Assembly: GCA_964372275.1 (NCBI GenBank)
Contig: CAYJRR010000115.1
Coordinates: 1 to 14,328, forward strand
From: CAYJRR01 sp964372275 [NCBI: uncultured bacterium]
GTDB lineage: Bacteria > CAYJRR01
Direction: 5' to 3'
Length of the DNA: 14,328 nucleotides
In this document: positions 6,344-12,971 of the stretch, in pieces
Numbering within the stretch: the first letter of the stretch is position 1
How the letters are laid out: each line of letters opens with the position of its first letter
Translations under genes and position numbers: made by a program
Notes under the pieces: generated by a model
Told to the model about the DNA's origin: nothing
Database searches by the model: none
The model's input: the letters and a program-made list of their open reading frames with translations, nothing else

Positions 6344-7138
6344 GTGGGGCTCCTAAATCTTTCGGACGCCACGATCCACTTCTTCGAGGCGGGACGTGGC
6401 GACGACGCGGTGCTGTTCCTCCACGCCTTTCCGCTGCACGCGGCGATGTGGGAGCCGCAGCTCGCCGCGGTCGCGGCGGAAGGCTGGCGCGCCATCGCGG
6501 TCGACGCCCGCGGCTTCGGCAACAGCGCCCCGCCTCCGGCGCAATTGACGATGGACCGGATCGCCGACGACGCCGCCGCCGTGCTCGACCGCCTGGGGAT
6601 CGCGCGCGCCGTCGTTTGCGGCCTGTCGATGGGGGGCTACGCCGCGTTCGAGCTCGTGCGCCGGCACGAGCCGCGCGTGCGCGGGCTGGTTCTCGCCGAC
6701 ACCAGCGCTGCCCCCGACACCGACTTGGCCCAAGCCGCCCGCGAGGCGTTCGCACGAAACGCGCTCACCCAGGGGGAGTCGTGGGTGGCCAACGAGCTGT
6801 TGCCGAAACTGCTCGCTGCCCCTGCGGAGCCCGAGACCGAGGCGAAGGTGAAGGAAATCATCCTGGAGAGCTCGCCGGAGGCGGTTGCCGCCGCACAGCG
6901 GGGGATGGCGCTCCGCGGCGACTCGCGCCCCCTGCTCGGCGCCGTCTCGGTGCCGACGTGCGTCATCGTCGGCGAAAAGGACGGACTGACTTCGCCGGCG
7001 GAGGCGCGCGAGATGGCGCGCCAGATACCGCGCGCGCAGCAGGTGGAGATCGCCGGCGCGGGGCACCTCTCCAACCTCGATCGACCGGACGCCTTCAACG
7101 CCGCGATGGCCGACTTCCTCGCCCTCGTCCGGGGGTGA
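6344..7138 (+). CDS. alpha/beta-fold hydrolase
   Basis: This 264-residue soluble hydrolase has a complete catalytic set. The oxyanion-hole segment is LHAFPL (26-31). DARGFGNS (54-61) is the usual loop after strand 4. The nucleophile elbow is GLSMGG with Ser95, the acid is Asp213 in GEKDGLTSP, and the base is His241 in GAGHLSNLD. A helical cap occupies about 125-195. It resembles the 3-oxoadipate enol-lactonase / BioH-like branch of general alpha/beta hydrolases, but nothing nearby indicates a substrate, so the activity is left open. The GTG start puts five residues before the first strand, normal for the family. The M50 peptidase gene follows after 34 bp on the same strand. Confidence 0.88.
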   Translation: MGLLNLSDATIHFFEAGRGDDAVLFLHAFPLHAAMWEPQLAAVAAEGWRAIAVDARGFGNSAPPPAQLTMDRIADDAAAVLDRLGIARAVVCGLSMGGYAAFELVRRHEPRVRGLVLADTSAAPDTDLAQAAREAFARNALTQGESWVANELLPKLLAAPAEPETEAKVKEIILESSPEAVAAAQRGMALRGDSRPLLGAVSVPTCVIVGEKDGLTSPAEAREMARQIPRAQQVEIAGAGHLSNLDRPDAFNAAMADFLALVRG

Positions 7139-7164
7139 CCGGGGCGCTCGCCGGACGGTATCCT
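7135..7164 (+). promoter_or_regulatory. putative leaderless promoter of the M50-type peptidase gene
   Basis: GTGACC (7135-7140, overlapping the hydrolase stop codon), an 18-nt spacer and TATCCT (7159-7164) are followed by 8 nt and the GTG at 7173. No Shine-Dalgarno is seen. The gene may therefore have its own leaderless transcript in addition to readthrough from the hydrolase. Confidence 0.45.
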
Positions 7165-7172
7165 TCGGAACC

Positions 7173-7871
7173 GTGAGCGCCTCGACTTCGCGCGCGCGGT
7201 GGGCTTTCGCCGCCGCCGTCGGCGGCACCGTCGGTCTCTACGCCAGCCCCTTCGCCGCTTCGGTCGGGTATCCGTTGATGCTCCTCTCGACGTTGGCCCA
7301 CGAGCTCGGTCACGGCATCGCCGCGTGGTTCTCCGGGGCTCGCTTCACCACCCTTTCGCTGTGGCCCGACGGAAGCGGGGCCGCGACCTGGGCCGGCGAG
7401 CCCGACCGCCTGCGCCAGGCGTTCGTCGCCGGAGGGGGACTGGTCGGCCCGGCGCTCGCCGCCGCCCTCCTCTTCGCCGCCGGCCGCCGGCCGCGTGCCG
7501 TGCGCGCCGGCCTCTGGATCGTCGGCGCGGGCCTTCTCGCCATCGACCTGCTGCTCGTCCGCAACCTGTTCGGCTTCGCCTTCATCGGACTGGTCGCGCT
7601 CGGCTTGCTGGGCGCCGCCTGGAAGGCCCCCGACGGGATCGCGCAGCCGCTGGTCGTCTTCCTCGCCGTGCAGCTCGCGATGAGCGTCTTTTCGCGAGGC
7701 GACTATCTCTTCACCGACGTCGCGGACACGGCAGCCGGAACGTTTCCGTCGGACGTCGCGCAGATGGCGGAGGCGCTGTGGCTTCCCTACTGGTTTTGGG
7801 GAGCGGCGTGCGGGCTCCTGTCGGTGGCGGTCCTGGGGATGGGGGCCGCCAAGCTGCTACGGGGAAGATAG
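7173..7871 (+). CDS. M50-family (M50B-like) integral membrane metallopeptidase
   Basis: This is a 232-residue multi-pass membrane protein with about six hydrophobic segments. The zinc site HELGH (43-47) sits inside a membrane helix (LLSTLAHELGHGIAAW), as in intramembrane M50 peptidases. A second family-like block is GGGLVGPALAAALLF (87-101), and a late segment RGDYLFTDVAD (175-185) supplies acidic residues that could complete the metal site. Length and layout fit the small M50B-like group rather than RseP, because no PDZ domain is present. The substrate is unknown. The GTG start is supported by the TATCCT hexamer 8 nt upstream. The downstream gap contains strong inverted repeats and the next gene is convergent. 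Confidence 0.85.
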   Translation: MSASTSRARWAFAAAVGGTVGLYASPFAASVGYPLMLLSTLAHELGHGIAAWFSGARFTTLSLWPDGSGAATWAGEPDRLRQAFVAGGGLVGPALAAALLFAAGRRPRAVRAGLWIVGAGLLAIDLLLVRNLFGFAFIGLVALGLLGAAWKAPDGIAQPLVVFLAVQLAMSVFSRGDYLFTDVADTAAGTFPSDVAQMAEALWLPYWFWGAACGLLSVAVLGMGAAKLLRGR

Positions 7872-7901
7872 GAGCCGCCGGAGTACCATGCGGCGTCCGC
7901 T

Positions 7902-7956
7902 GTCGCGGTCGCGTCCGAGACCGTCCCGCGTCCGCGACCGCGACCCCGGACGCGGG
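7902..7956. terminator. interleaved inverted repeats between convergent genes, possible bidirectional terminator
   Basis: Two perfect inverted repeats interlock in this convergent gap. GTCGCGGTCGC (7902-7912) pairs with GCGACCGCGAC (7934-7944), and CCCGCGTCCG (7925-7934) pairs with CGGACGCGGG (7947-7956). The left arm of each lies outside or inside the loop of the other, so the hairpins are either mutually exclusive or form an H-type pseudoknot sharing one base at 7934. There is no T run on either strand, so a standard intrinsic terminator is not shown. The position between two gene ends suggests transcript termination or 3'-end protection. The rest of 7872-7998 holds nothing else recognisable. 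Confidence 0.45.
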
Positions 7957-7998
7957 GCCGCAACGACCCCCTACGCGGGTCCGCTGCCGCTTGGTCTC

Positions 7999-8574
7999 CT
8001 ACCCCCTCCTCCGCCGCCACGCCGCCTCGACCCCCCTCACGTCCAGCGCCCTCCTCACCGCATCGCACGTCTCCCCCCACGCCCCCTCCTCCGTCGCCCC
8101 CTCGGCCCTCGCGTTCCTCACCGCGGCGTCGACGGTCCAGAGTGCCGAGCGGCGCCACCAGGGGACGCCGGCGGCCGCCTCCAGGGCGTATTCGGCCGCG
8201 CGCGCGGGGAGCGCGAGCGGGTTCTCCGGCGCGCCGCGCTGCGCCGCCAGCTCGCGGGCGACGCGCAACGCCCCCTCGTGCTCGTCGGTCCCGGCCTCGC
8301 CCCGTGCCGACCGCTCGGCGATGGCGAGGAGGTCCCGCAAGGCGGTGCCGTCGACGGCGCGGGCGGCGGCGCGGCGCGCGCAGGCGATCGCCGCCGCCGC
8401 GATCCGCGGGCGCTCCACCTCCGCCGCGAGCGCGATGGCGATCAACCAGTCGGCGCGCGGACACTTCATCCAGAGCCCGACCACCTCCAGCCGCTCCCCG
8501 CGCGCCCAGTCGGTGAGCCCCGGCAGCGGAACCGAGTCGACCTCTTCCGTCAGCGCCCGCCAGATCTCGCGCAT
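7999..8574 (-). CDS. small helical protein, possibly Imm-5-like
   Basis: This 191-residue protein is rich in Ala and Arg and apparently all-helical. The start is the ATG whose A is shared with the smpB stop (TGATG); the longer open frame upstream only shadows smpB. The N-terminal part reads LWMKCPRADWLIAIA (34-48), then AAIACARRAA (61-70), then LRDLLAIAERSARGE (79-93). A W..C-R-DWL block followed by an A-CAR helix and an AE-ARGE helix resembles the Imm-5-like putative immunity family as I remember it; confidence in that link is low. No toxin gene is adjacent, so an immunity role is not supported by context. It is the last gene of the run that includes smpB and ends at the inverted-repeat gap. 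Confidence 0.68.
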   Translation of the reverse strand: MREIWRALTEEVDSVPLPGLTDWARGERLEVVGLWMKCPRADWLIAIALAAEVERPRIAAAAIACARRAAARAVDGTALRDLLAIAERSARGEAGTDEHEGALRVARELAAQRGAPENPLALPARAAEYALEAAAGVPWWRRSALWTVDAAVRNARAEGATEEGAWGETCDAVRRALDVRGVEAAWRRRRG

Positions 8575-9071
8575 CAGCGCACCCCGCGCCGGAGCGCGCG
8601 ACCCGCTTCGCGCCGGCTCTCCCGCTCCTTGATGTCCTCGCGCCGGTCGAACTCCTTCTTCCCCTTCGCCAGGCCGAGGAGCACCTTCGCGCGCCCCTTC
8701 TTCCAATACATCTTCAGCACCACCAGGGTGTACCCCTTCTCGCGGACCCTCCCCTCGAGCCGCCCGATCTCCGCGGCGTGCGCCAGGAGCTTCCGCACCC
8801 GCAGAGGCTCGTGGTTGTGCACGTTTCCGTGCGCGTAGGGCTGGATCTGGACGTTGGAGAGGAACAGCTCCCCGTTGCGCACGTAGGCGTAGCCGTCCTG
8901 CAGCACGACGCGTCCTTCGCGCAACGATTTCACCTCCGTCCCGCGCAGCACGATCCCCGCCTCGAGCGTCTCGTCGACGTGGTAGTCGTGGCGCGCCTTT
9001 CGGTTCTCGGCGATGAGCGTCTCCGCTTCCGCACCGGTCCGCGCCTTGCCGGCCTTGCTTTCGCGGCTCAT
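8574..9071 (-). CDS. smpB: SsrA-binding protein SmpB
   Basis: SmpB binds the tRNA-like domain of tmRNA and carries it into stalled ribosomes. The protein has 165 residues, normal for the family. Signature blocks are NRKARHDY (23-30), LEAGIVLRGTEVKSLREG (36-53), ELFLSNVQIQPY (68-79), NHEPLRVRKLL (86-96), EKGYTLVVLK (111-120) and GLAKGKKEFDRRE (133-145), followed by a basic C-terminal tail (KERESRREAGRALRRGVR) that would enter the mRNA channel. The ATG overlaps the upstream stop as ATGA, and GGAGAAGG lies just upstream as a ribosome binding site, one of the few clear ones here. The stop overlaps the next ATG (TGATG). Its RNA partner ssrA lies at 1-357. Confidence 0.97.
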   Translation of the reverse strand: MSRESKAGKARTGAEAETLIAENRKARHDYHVDETLEAGIVLRGTEVKSLREGRVVLQDGYAYVRNGELFLSNVQIQPYAHGNVHNHEPLRVRKLLAHAAEIGRLEGRVREKGYTLVVLKMYWKKGRAKVLLGLAKGKKEFDRREDIKERESRREAGRALRRGVR

Positions 9072-10699
9072 CCCTTCTCCAGCTTCAACCGCTGCGCGAC
9101 CTCGCGGACGCGGCCGTCGGGGTCCCCGGCGGCGACGACGGCGATCGCGGCGCGGTCGTCGGGCCCGAGCTGCGGCCAGCCGTCGTAGGCGCGGAGCGCC
9201 GAGTGGCGGTTGCGCACCGACGGACTGCCCAGCAGCAGCCGCAGGAACCCCCCGCCCGATCCCGGGAACCGCGCCAGGCCGCGCGCCAGCGCATCGCAGA
9301 TCTCGAAACGCGGGAAGTCCGGTCCGAACCCCAGGCTGGTGTCGGGGCCGACGGCGAACAGGCGGTCGAGCCGCAACAGCTGCGGCGCGATGCGCGTCGC
9401 CCGCTCCATCCCTTCGCGGTCGGCCTGGTCGGCGAGATCGCACCAGGCGCCGACGTCGGTCGGGTCGGCGCCGACGACGAACTCCAGCTCGGTCGCCATC
9501 GGCACGCCGAGGACCCGGCAGACGCCGCGCGCCTTCCAGCGGTCGGCGATATCGCCGTTCTGCAACACCGCGAGCGCGGCATCGCGCCAGCGGTCCGGCC
9601 GCAGGAACGCCTCGGCTTTGCCCCGGATCTCCTCGCGGGTGGCCTCGTCCCACCCGAGCTCCGCCCACCGCGCCGGATCGGAGGCCACCGTCTCCTCGAC
9701 GAACTGCCGCAGCGTCGCCACCGCCAGGAAGGCGTCGAGACGCTCCGCCACCGGCGATCCGGGCTCGGCCACCGCCCGCACGTATCGCGCCGCCGCCAAC
9801 GCGCCTTGCGGGTAGTCGGCCATCTCGCCGCCCGGACCGCCCTGCGCCGCGTCCTCCGCCAACGACGAAAGGATCACGCCGGCGCCGAGAAGCAGCGCCG
9901 GATCGTGGGGCGCCGCCCCCAGCGCCTCGTGGAGCGCGGCGGCGGTCGCGACCTCCAGCGCCAGGTATCCGTGCTGGACGCCGTTTTCGCAGCCGCTGCG
10001 GAGCAGGAACCCGGCGATCTCGTCCCGGCGGCCACCGGCATCCGGGAGCTTCTCGATCAATGCGTGGACCGCGTGGATCTTCCCCCACCCGGAGAGTGCG
10101 CGCGCGAACGCCAGCCAAGAGTCGATCGGATCGGAGAAGATCGCGTCGAGGCTGTCGATCGCGTAGAGCGTGAACTCGTCGTGCAGTCCGGCCGTTTCCA
10201 GGAGCTCCCGGTCCTCGGGGCCGCCGAAGGCGCCGAGCAGGGAGAGCGCCAACTTCATGCAATCGCGTTGCTCGGTCTCCCGAGCCAGCCGACGCAGCGC
10301 CTCCGGGAGCGCCTGCCGCGCCAACGACTGCTCGTCGTCGAGCACGCGCTCCAACCGGTCGAGCACCGGACCGACGAACGGGACGAACGGCTCGTCGCCG
10401 ACGACGCGCACCACCAGCGATTCGAGCGCCGAGCGCTCGGCCTCGCCGGGCTGGCGCGCGTAGCCCATCAGTGCATCGACGATCGGCGCGATCTGCCGGA
10501 TCCCGGGCGGCTTGCGCGTGACGTGGAAGACCGCCACGCCGTCGCGCGCGCCGGCCGCCCAACGGATCCTCGGACCGCCGTAGGGGGCGGGATCGTCGGC
10601 CGGTTCGTCCGGCAGCGGGCCGACGGACGGAGTGGTGGCCGCGGGCGGACCTCCGCCCGGGAGGCGGCTCGATCGGATGTGCTCGAAGAGGCTCGCCAT
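9068..10699 (-). CDS. large HEAT-like helical-repeat protein of unknown function
   Basis: This 543-residue, probably cytosolic protein has no signal peptide or membrane segment. Residues about 10-50 are a Pro/Gly-rich linker. The rest is almost entirely amphipathic helices of HEAT/ARM-like character, for example LRRLARETEQRDCMKLALSL in the first third and RNRHSALRAYDGWPQLGPDD near the C-terminus, followed by a final helix with DGRVREVAQRL. No catalytic motif is recognised. Such solenoids usually bind proteins or nucleic acids. Its stop overlaps the smpB start by 4 bp (ATGA), so it is translationally coupled to smpB. A lipoprotein gene lies 61 bp upstream on the same strand. Neither a Shine-Dalgarno nor a clear 8-nt-spaced -10 precedes its ATG. 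Confidence 0.8.
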   Translation of the reverse strand: MASLFEHIRSSRLPGGGPPAATTPSVGPLPDEPADDPAPYGGPRIRWAAGARDGVAVFHVTRKPPGIRQIAPIVDALMGYARQPGEAERSALESLVVRVVGDEPFVPFVGPVLDRLERVLDDEQSLARQALPEALRRLARETEQRDCMKLALSLLGAFGGPEDRELLETAGLHDEFTLYAIDSLDAIFSDPIDSWLAFARALSGWGKIHAVHALIEKLPDAGGRRDEIAGFLLRSGCENGVQHGYLALEVATAAALHEALGAAPHDPALLLGAGVILSSLAEDAAQGGPGGEMADYPQGALAAARYVRAVAEPGSPVAERLDAFLAVATLRQFVEETVASDPARWAELGWDEATREEIRGKAEAFLRPDRWRDAALAVLQNGDIADRWKARGVCRVLGVPMATELEFVVGADPTDVGAWCDLADQADREGMERATRIAPQLLRLDRLFAVGPDTSLGFGPDFPRFEICDALARGLARFPGSGGGFLRLLLGSPSVRNRHSALRAYDGWPQLGPDDRAAIAVVAAGDPDGRVREVAQRLKLEKG

Positions 10700-10716
10700 C
10701 GGGGAGTCGACATGAT

Positions 10717-10734
10717 GCCGGCTGGGAGGCCGGC
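10717..10734 (-). repeat. short perfect hairpin between lipoprotein and HEAT-like genes
   Basis: GCCGGC (10717-10722) and GCCGGC (10729-10734) form a 6-bp stem around a 6-nt loop in the 61-bp gap. No T run follows on the minus strand, so it is at best a weak terminator or processing site for the upstream lipoprotein message. Confidence 0.3.
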
Positions 10735-10760
10735 GAACAACCCCGGGTCGGTCCCGCTCG

Positions 10761-11771
10761 TCACTCGACCGACACGCGCACCCGATCGATCACCTTCGGC
10801 TCCAGCGACGTGTGGTCGTTGTTCATCAGCCGGACGAAGACGTCGATCTCGCCCACCGGAACGTTGGCCAGGTTCATCTCCGTCCGATAGCCCTCCTGCC
10901 ATTGGTGCGCCGAGTCGTAACCGTTGACGTAGACGTGGAAGTGGCCCACCCCCGGCTCGTTCCCGCCCCCGGCGGCGTCGCCGTCGACGTGAAAGCTCGC
11001 CACGGAGACGCGCAACGGCTCCCGGCGGGCGATCGTCGCGCCATTCTCGGGGTGGACGATCGCGATGCGTGGCGCGTTCTCCGGCACCACCACCTCGACG
11101 CGGTCGATCACCGCCGGCTCGAACGGCGTCCCGTCCTGGTGATGGAGGCGCACGAACAGCTCCCGGCGTCCGGGGTGGAGGTCGGTGACGACCAGCGGCG
11201 TTTCGTCGGTGACCATCGCCGGTTCGGCCTCCAGGTCGTCGAGATAGGCCTGGAACCGGCCGGAGGTGTAGTTCTCCCACCGCACGGCCAGCTCGGCCGA
11301 CGAGCTGCGGACGACCGAGCCGGAGCCGGGGGTGACGATCTCGACGCGCGGGCTTCCGGAGGGGATCCGCACCGTCACCCTCGACGGCATCGAGCCCGGC
11401 ACCGGCCGGTGATCGTTCTCGAACAGCCGGACGGCAATCTCGTGCGCCCCCGGCACGAGGTCGGTGACCAGGAACCGCCGGTCGGCCCCTTCGCCGCGGG
11501 CGTTCCCGTCGACGTAGACGTGGTAGTGCCCCTGTCCGGCCTGGGCCTCGGCCCCCACCGCGTCGGCGGCGAAGGCGAGTCCGTCGACCCGGACCTCGAG
11601 CCAGACGCTCGACGAGGCGATCTCGTCGCCGTCGTCGGGCGAGACGATCTCGATGCGCGGCGCCACGAGCGACTCCTCCGCGCCGGGGTCCAGAGGGTCG
11701 TCGCACCCGGACGGCGCAACCGTTGCCGCGATCGCCACCGCCCGCCACCGCCGCCGGAGTCCGCCACGCAT
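10761..11771 (-). CDS. putative lipoprotein with three E-set/Ig-like repeats
   Basis: This 336-residue exported protein has a basic N-terminus (RGGLRRRWR), a hydrophobic stretch and APSGC with Cys23. The lipobox is not canonical, because Pro sits at -3. Three tandem repeats of about 90-100 residues follow, at about 39-136, 142-229 and 235-335. Each starts with RI/RV-x-IV-x-P...G, has a central strand pair, then a V-P-G (or HPGRR) turn and FVRL/AVRL before the last strand RV-V-V. Repeats 1 and 3 contain a His motif, GHYHVYVDG (81-89) and GHFHVYVNG (276-284); repeat 2 has GRFQAYLDD (171-179) instead. This recalls DUF4399-like extracellular domains with an H-Y-V-x-V-D/N-G strand. It is probably a cell-surface or periplasmic binding protein; the ligand is unknown. 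Confidence 0.8.
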   Translation of the reverse strand: MRGGLRRRWRAVAIAATVAPSGCDDPLDPGAEESLVAPRIEIVSPDDGDEIASSSVWLEVRVDGLAFAADAVGAEAQAGQGHYHVYVDGNARGEGADRRFLVTDLVPGAHEIAVRLFENDHRPVPGSMPSRVTVRIPSGSPRVEIVTPGSGSVVRSSSAELAVRWENYTSGRFQAYLDDLEAEPAMVTDETPLVVTDLHPGRRELFVRLHHQDGTPFEPAVIDRVEVVVPENAPRIAIVHPENGATIARREPLRVSVASFHVDGDAAGGGNEPGVGHFHVYVNGYDSAHQWQEGYRTEMNLANVPVGEIDVFVRLMNNDHTSLEPKVIDRVRVSVE

Positions 11772-11779
11772 GGCCCTTC

Positions 11780-11807
11780 ACGATGCGGGACGCCCGACCG
11801 GGGGCAA
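11780..11807 (-). promoter_or_regulatory. putative leaderless promoter of the lipoprotein gene
   Basis: On the minus strand TTGCCC (11807-11802), a 16-nt spacer and CATCGT (11785-11780) end exactly 8 nt before the ATG at 11771. The -35 keeps the TTG core and the -10 keeps A2 and T6. A GAAGGG sequence sits immediately before the ATG, too close for normal Shine-Dalgarno spacing. Confidence 0.45.
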
Positions 11808-11809
11808 GT

Positions 11810-11819
11810 CGATCGATCG
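11810..11819. promoter_or_regulatory. palindrome between divergent promoters, possible operator
   Basis: CGATCGATCG is a perfect 10-bp palindrome lying between the two divergent -35 boxes (11802-11807 and 11837-11842) in the 103-bp gap. A short GATC-type palindrome can arise by chance, so an operator role is speculative. Confidence 0.2.
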
Positions 11820-11836
11820 CCTCGCGCTTTCGCCCG

Positions 11837-11866
11837 TTGCCATCGGCGCGAAACGCCGGGTAGCGT
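11837..11866 (+). promoter_or_regulatory. putative leaderless promoter of asd
   Basis: TTGCCA (11837-11842), an 18-nt spacer and TAGCGT (11861-11866) are followed by 8 nt and the ATG at 11875. The 8 nt (TGCCGCCG) hold no Shine-Dalgarno. The -35 matches consensus in four of six bases. Confidence 0.5.
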
Positions 11867-11874
11867 TGCCGCCG

Positions 11875-12957
11875 ATGGCCCAGAAACTTCCCGTGGCAGT
11901 GGTCGGCGCAACCGGGCTCGCCGGACAGCAGTTCCTCGCGGCGCTGGGGGATCATCCCTACTTCGACGTGGTGCGCATCGCGGCCAGCGAACGGTCCGCG
12001 GGCAAGCGATACGGCGATGCGATCCGCGAAGGCGGACAGAGCCGCTGGTACGCCACCGATCCGCTTCCGCCGCGCTTCGAGTCGCTCGTCGTCGAGAACG
12101 CCGCAGCGCTCGACCCGCGGGGCCTGTCCGCCGTTTTCACCGCGGTGGAGAGCGACGCGGCGCGCGAGCTGGAACCTCGGTACGCGCAGGAGGTGCCGGT
12201 CTTCAGCACCGCCGCCGCCTTCCGCTACGAAGAGGACGTGCCGATCCTGTTGCCCGCGGTCAACGCCGATCACGAGCGGCTGATCGACCGCCAGCGCAAG
12301 GCGCGCGGGTGGAAGGGCTACGTCGTCCCTGTCCCGAACTGCACCACCACCGGGATGGTCCACACGCTGAAGCCCCTCCAGGAGGCGTTCGGACTGCGCT
12401 CGGTGACGATGACCTCGTTGCAGGCCGTCTCCGGCGCCGGCCGGAGCCCCGGCGTGCTCGCCCTGGACATCGTCGACAACGTCATCCCCTACATCGCCAA
12501 GGAAGAGGAGAAGGTCGAGCGCGAGACGCGCAAGATCCTGGGGGTAGAGAAGGACGGCGCGATCGTTCCCGCCGACGTGCGCGTCTCTTGCACCTGCACG
12601 CGGGTCCCGGTGCTCGAAGGGCACACCGAGGCGGTCTTCGCGTCGCTGGGGAGGAAGGCGACACTCGACGAGGTGCGGGCGGCGTGGAGGGGGTGGGGGG
12701 CGCACCTCCGCACCGTCGACCTTCCGAGCCGGCCGGCGTCGTGGATCACGGTGCACGACGATCCGTTCCGGCCGCAGCCGCGCCGCGACCGCGATGCCGA
12801 CGGCGGGATGACCACCTCCGTCGGACGGCTGCGCGAGGACCCGGTGCCGGAGAACGGCGTGAAGTGGGTGCTCGTCTCCCACAACACCAAGATGGGCGCG
12901 GCCAAGGGGGCGATCCTGGCCGCCGAGTACCTTCGCGCTCGCGGATACCTGGGGTAG
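11875..12957 (+). CDS. asd: aspartate-semialdehyde dehydrogenase, archaeal/fungal-type
   Basis: The enzyme reduces aspartyl-phosphate to aspartate-semialdehyde with NADPH, the branch point to lysine/diaminopimelate, threonine and methionine. The protein has 360 residues. The nucleotide-binding loop is VGATGLAGQ (10-18). The active-site Cys156 lies in VPNCTTTG (153-160). TSLQAVSGAGRSPGV (180-194) carries the conserved Gln183. DIVDNVIPYI (198-207) followed by EEEKVERETRKILG (210-223) is typical of the archaeal/fungal branch. The catalytic His250 lies in RVPVLEGHTEA (243-253), and the C-terminus has HNTKMGAAKGAILAAEYL (336-353). The bases upstream in the same frame are rejected as coding because of the promoter at 11837-11866 and because the family starts just before its Rossmann strand. 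The Rieske gene follows after 14 bp and is probably cotranscribed. Confidence 0.94.
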   Translation: MAQKLPVAVVGATGLAGQQFLAALGDHPYFDVVRIAASERSAGKRYGDAIREGGQSRWYATDPLPPRFESLVVENAAALDPRGLSAVFTAVESDAARELEPRYAQEVPVFSTAAAFRYEEDVPILLPAVNADHERLIDRQRKARGWKGYVVPVPNCTTTGMVHTLKPLQEAFGLRSVTMTSLQAVSGAGRSPGVLALDIVDNVIPYIAKEEEKVERETRKILGVEKDGAIVPADVRVSCTCTRVPVLEGHTEAVFASLGRKATLDEVRAAWRGWGAHLRTVDLPSRPASWITVHDDPFRPQPRRDRDADGGMTTSVGRLREDPVPENGVKWVLVSHNTKMGAAKGAILAAEYLRARGYLG

Positions 12958-12971
12958 TCGGCGCGCGGACG

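Noticed and set aside
6282-6755. N-terminal extension of the first DUF6065-like gene
   Set aside because: The added residues are Arg-rich shadow of the hydrolase gene. The ATG at 6281 matches the paralogue's N-terminus and the upstream TAGGAT.
7888-8838. Plus-strand open frame starting in the inverted-repeat gap
   Set aside because: It is antisense to the Imm-5-like and smpB genes and is composed mainly of Pro and Arg.
9072-10562. Extension of the smpB frame upstream to a much longer protein
   Set aside because: The extension is low-complexity Arg/Gly/Ala sequence in a shifted frame of the HEAT-like gene. SmpB starts at the ATG at 9071 with a ribosome binding site and normal length.
10468-12882. 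804-codon minus-strand open frame
   Set aside because: It lies antisense to asd and out of frame over the lipoprotein and HEAT-like genes. Its sequence is low-complexity and has no recognisable domain.
10812-12971. Long plus-strand open frame upstream of the Rieske start
   Set aside because: It runs antisense to the lipoprotein gene and out of frame through asd. Only the part from the ATG at 12972 shows a real domain.
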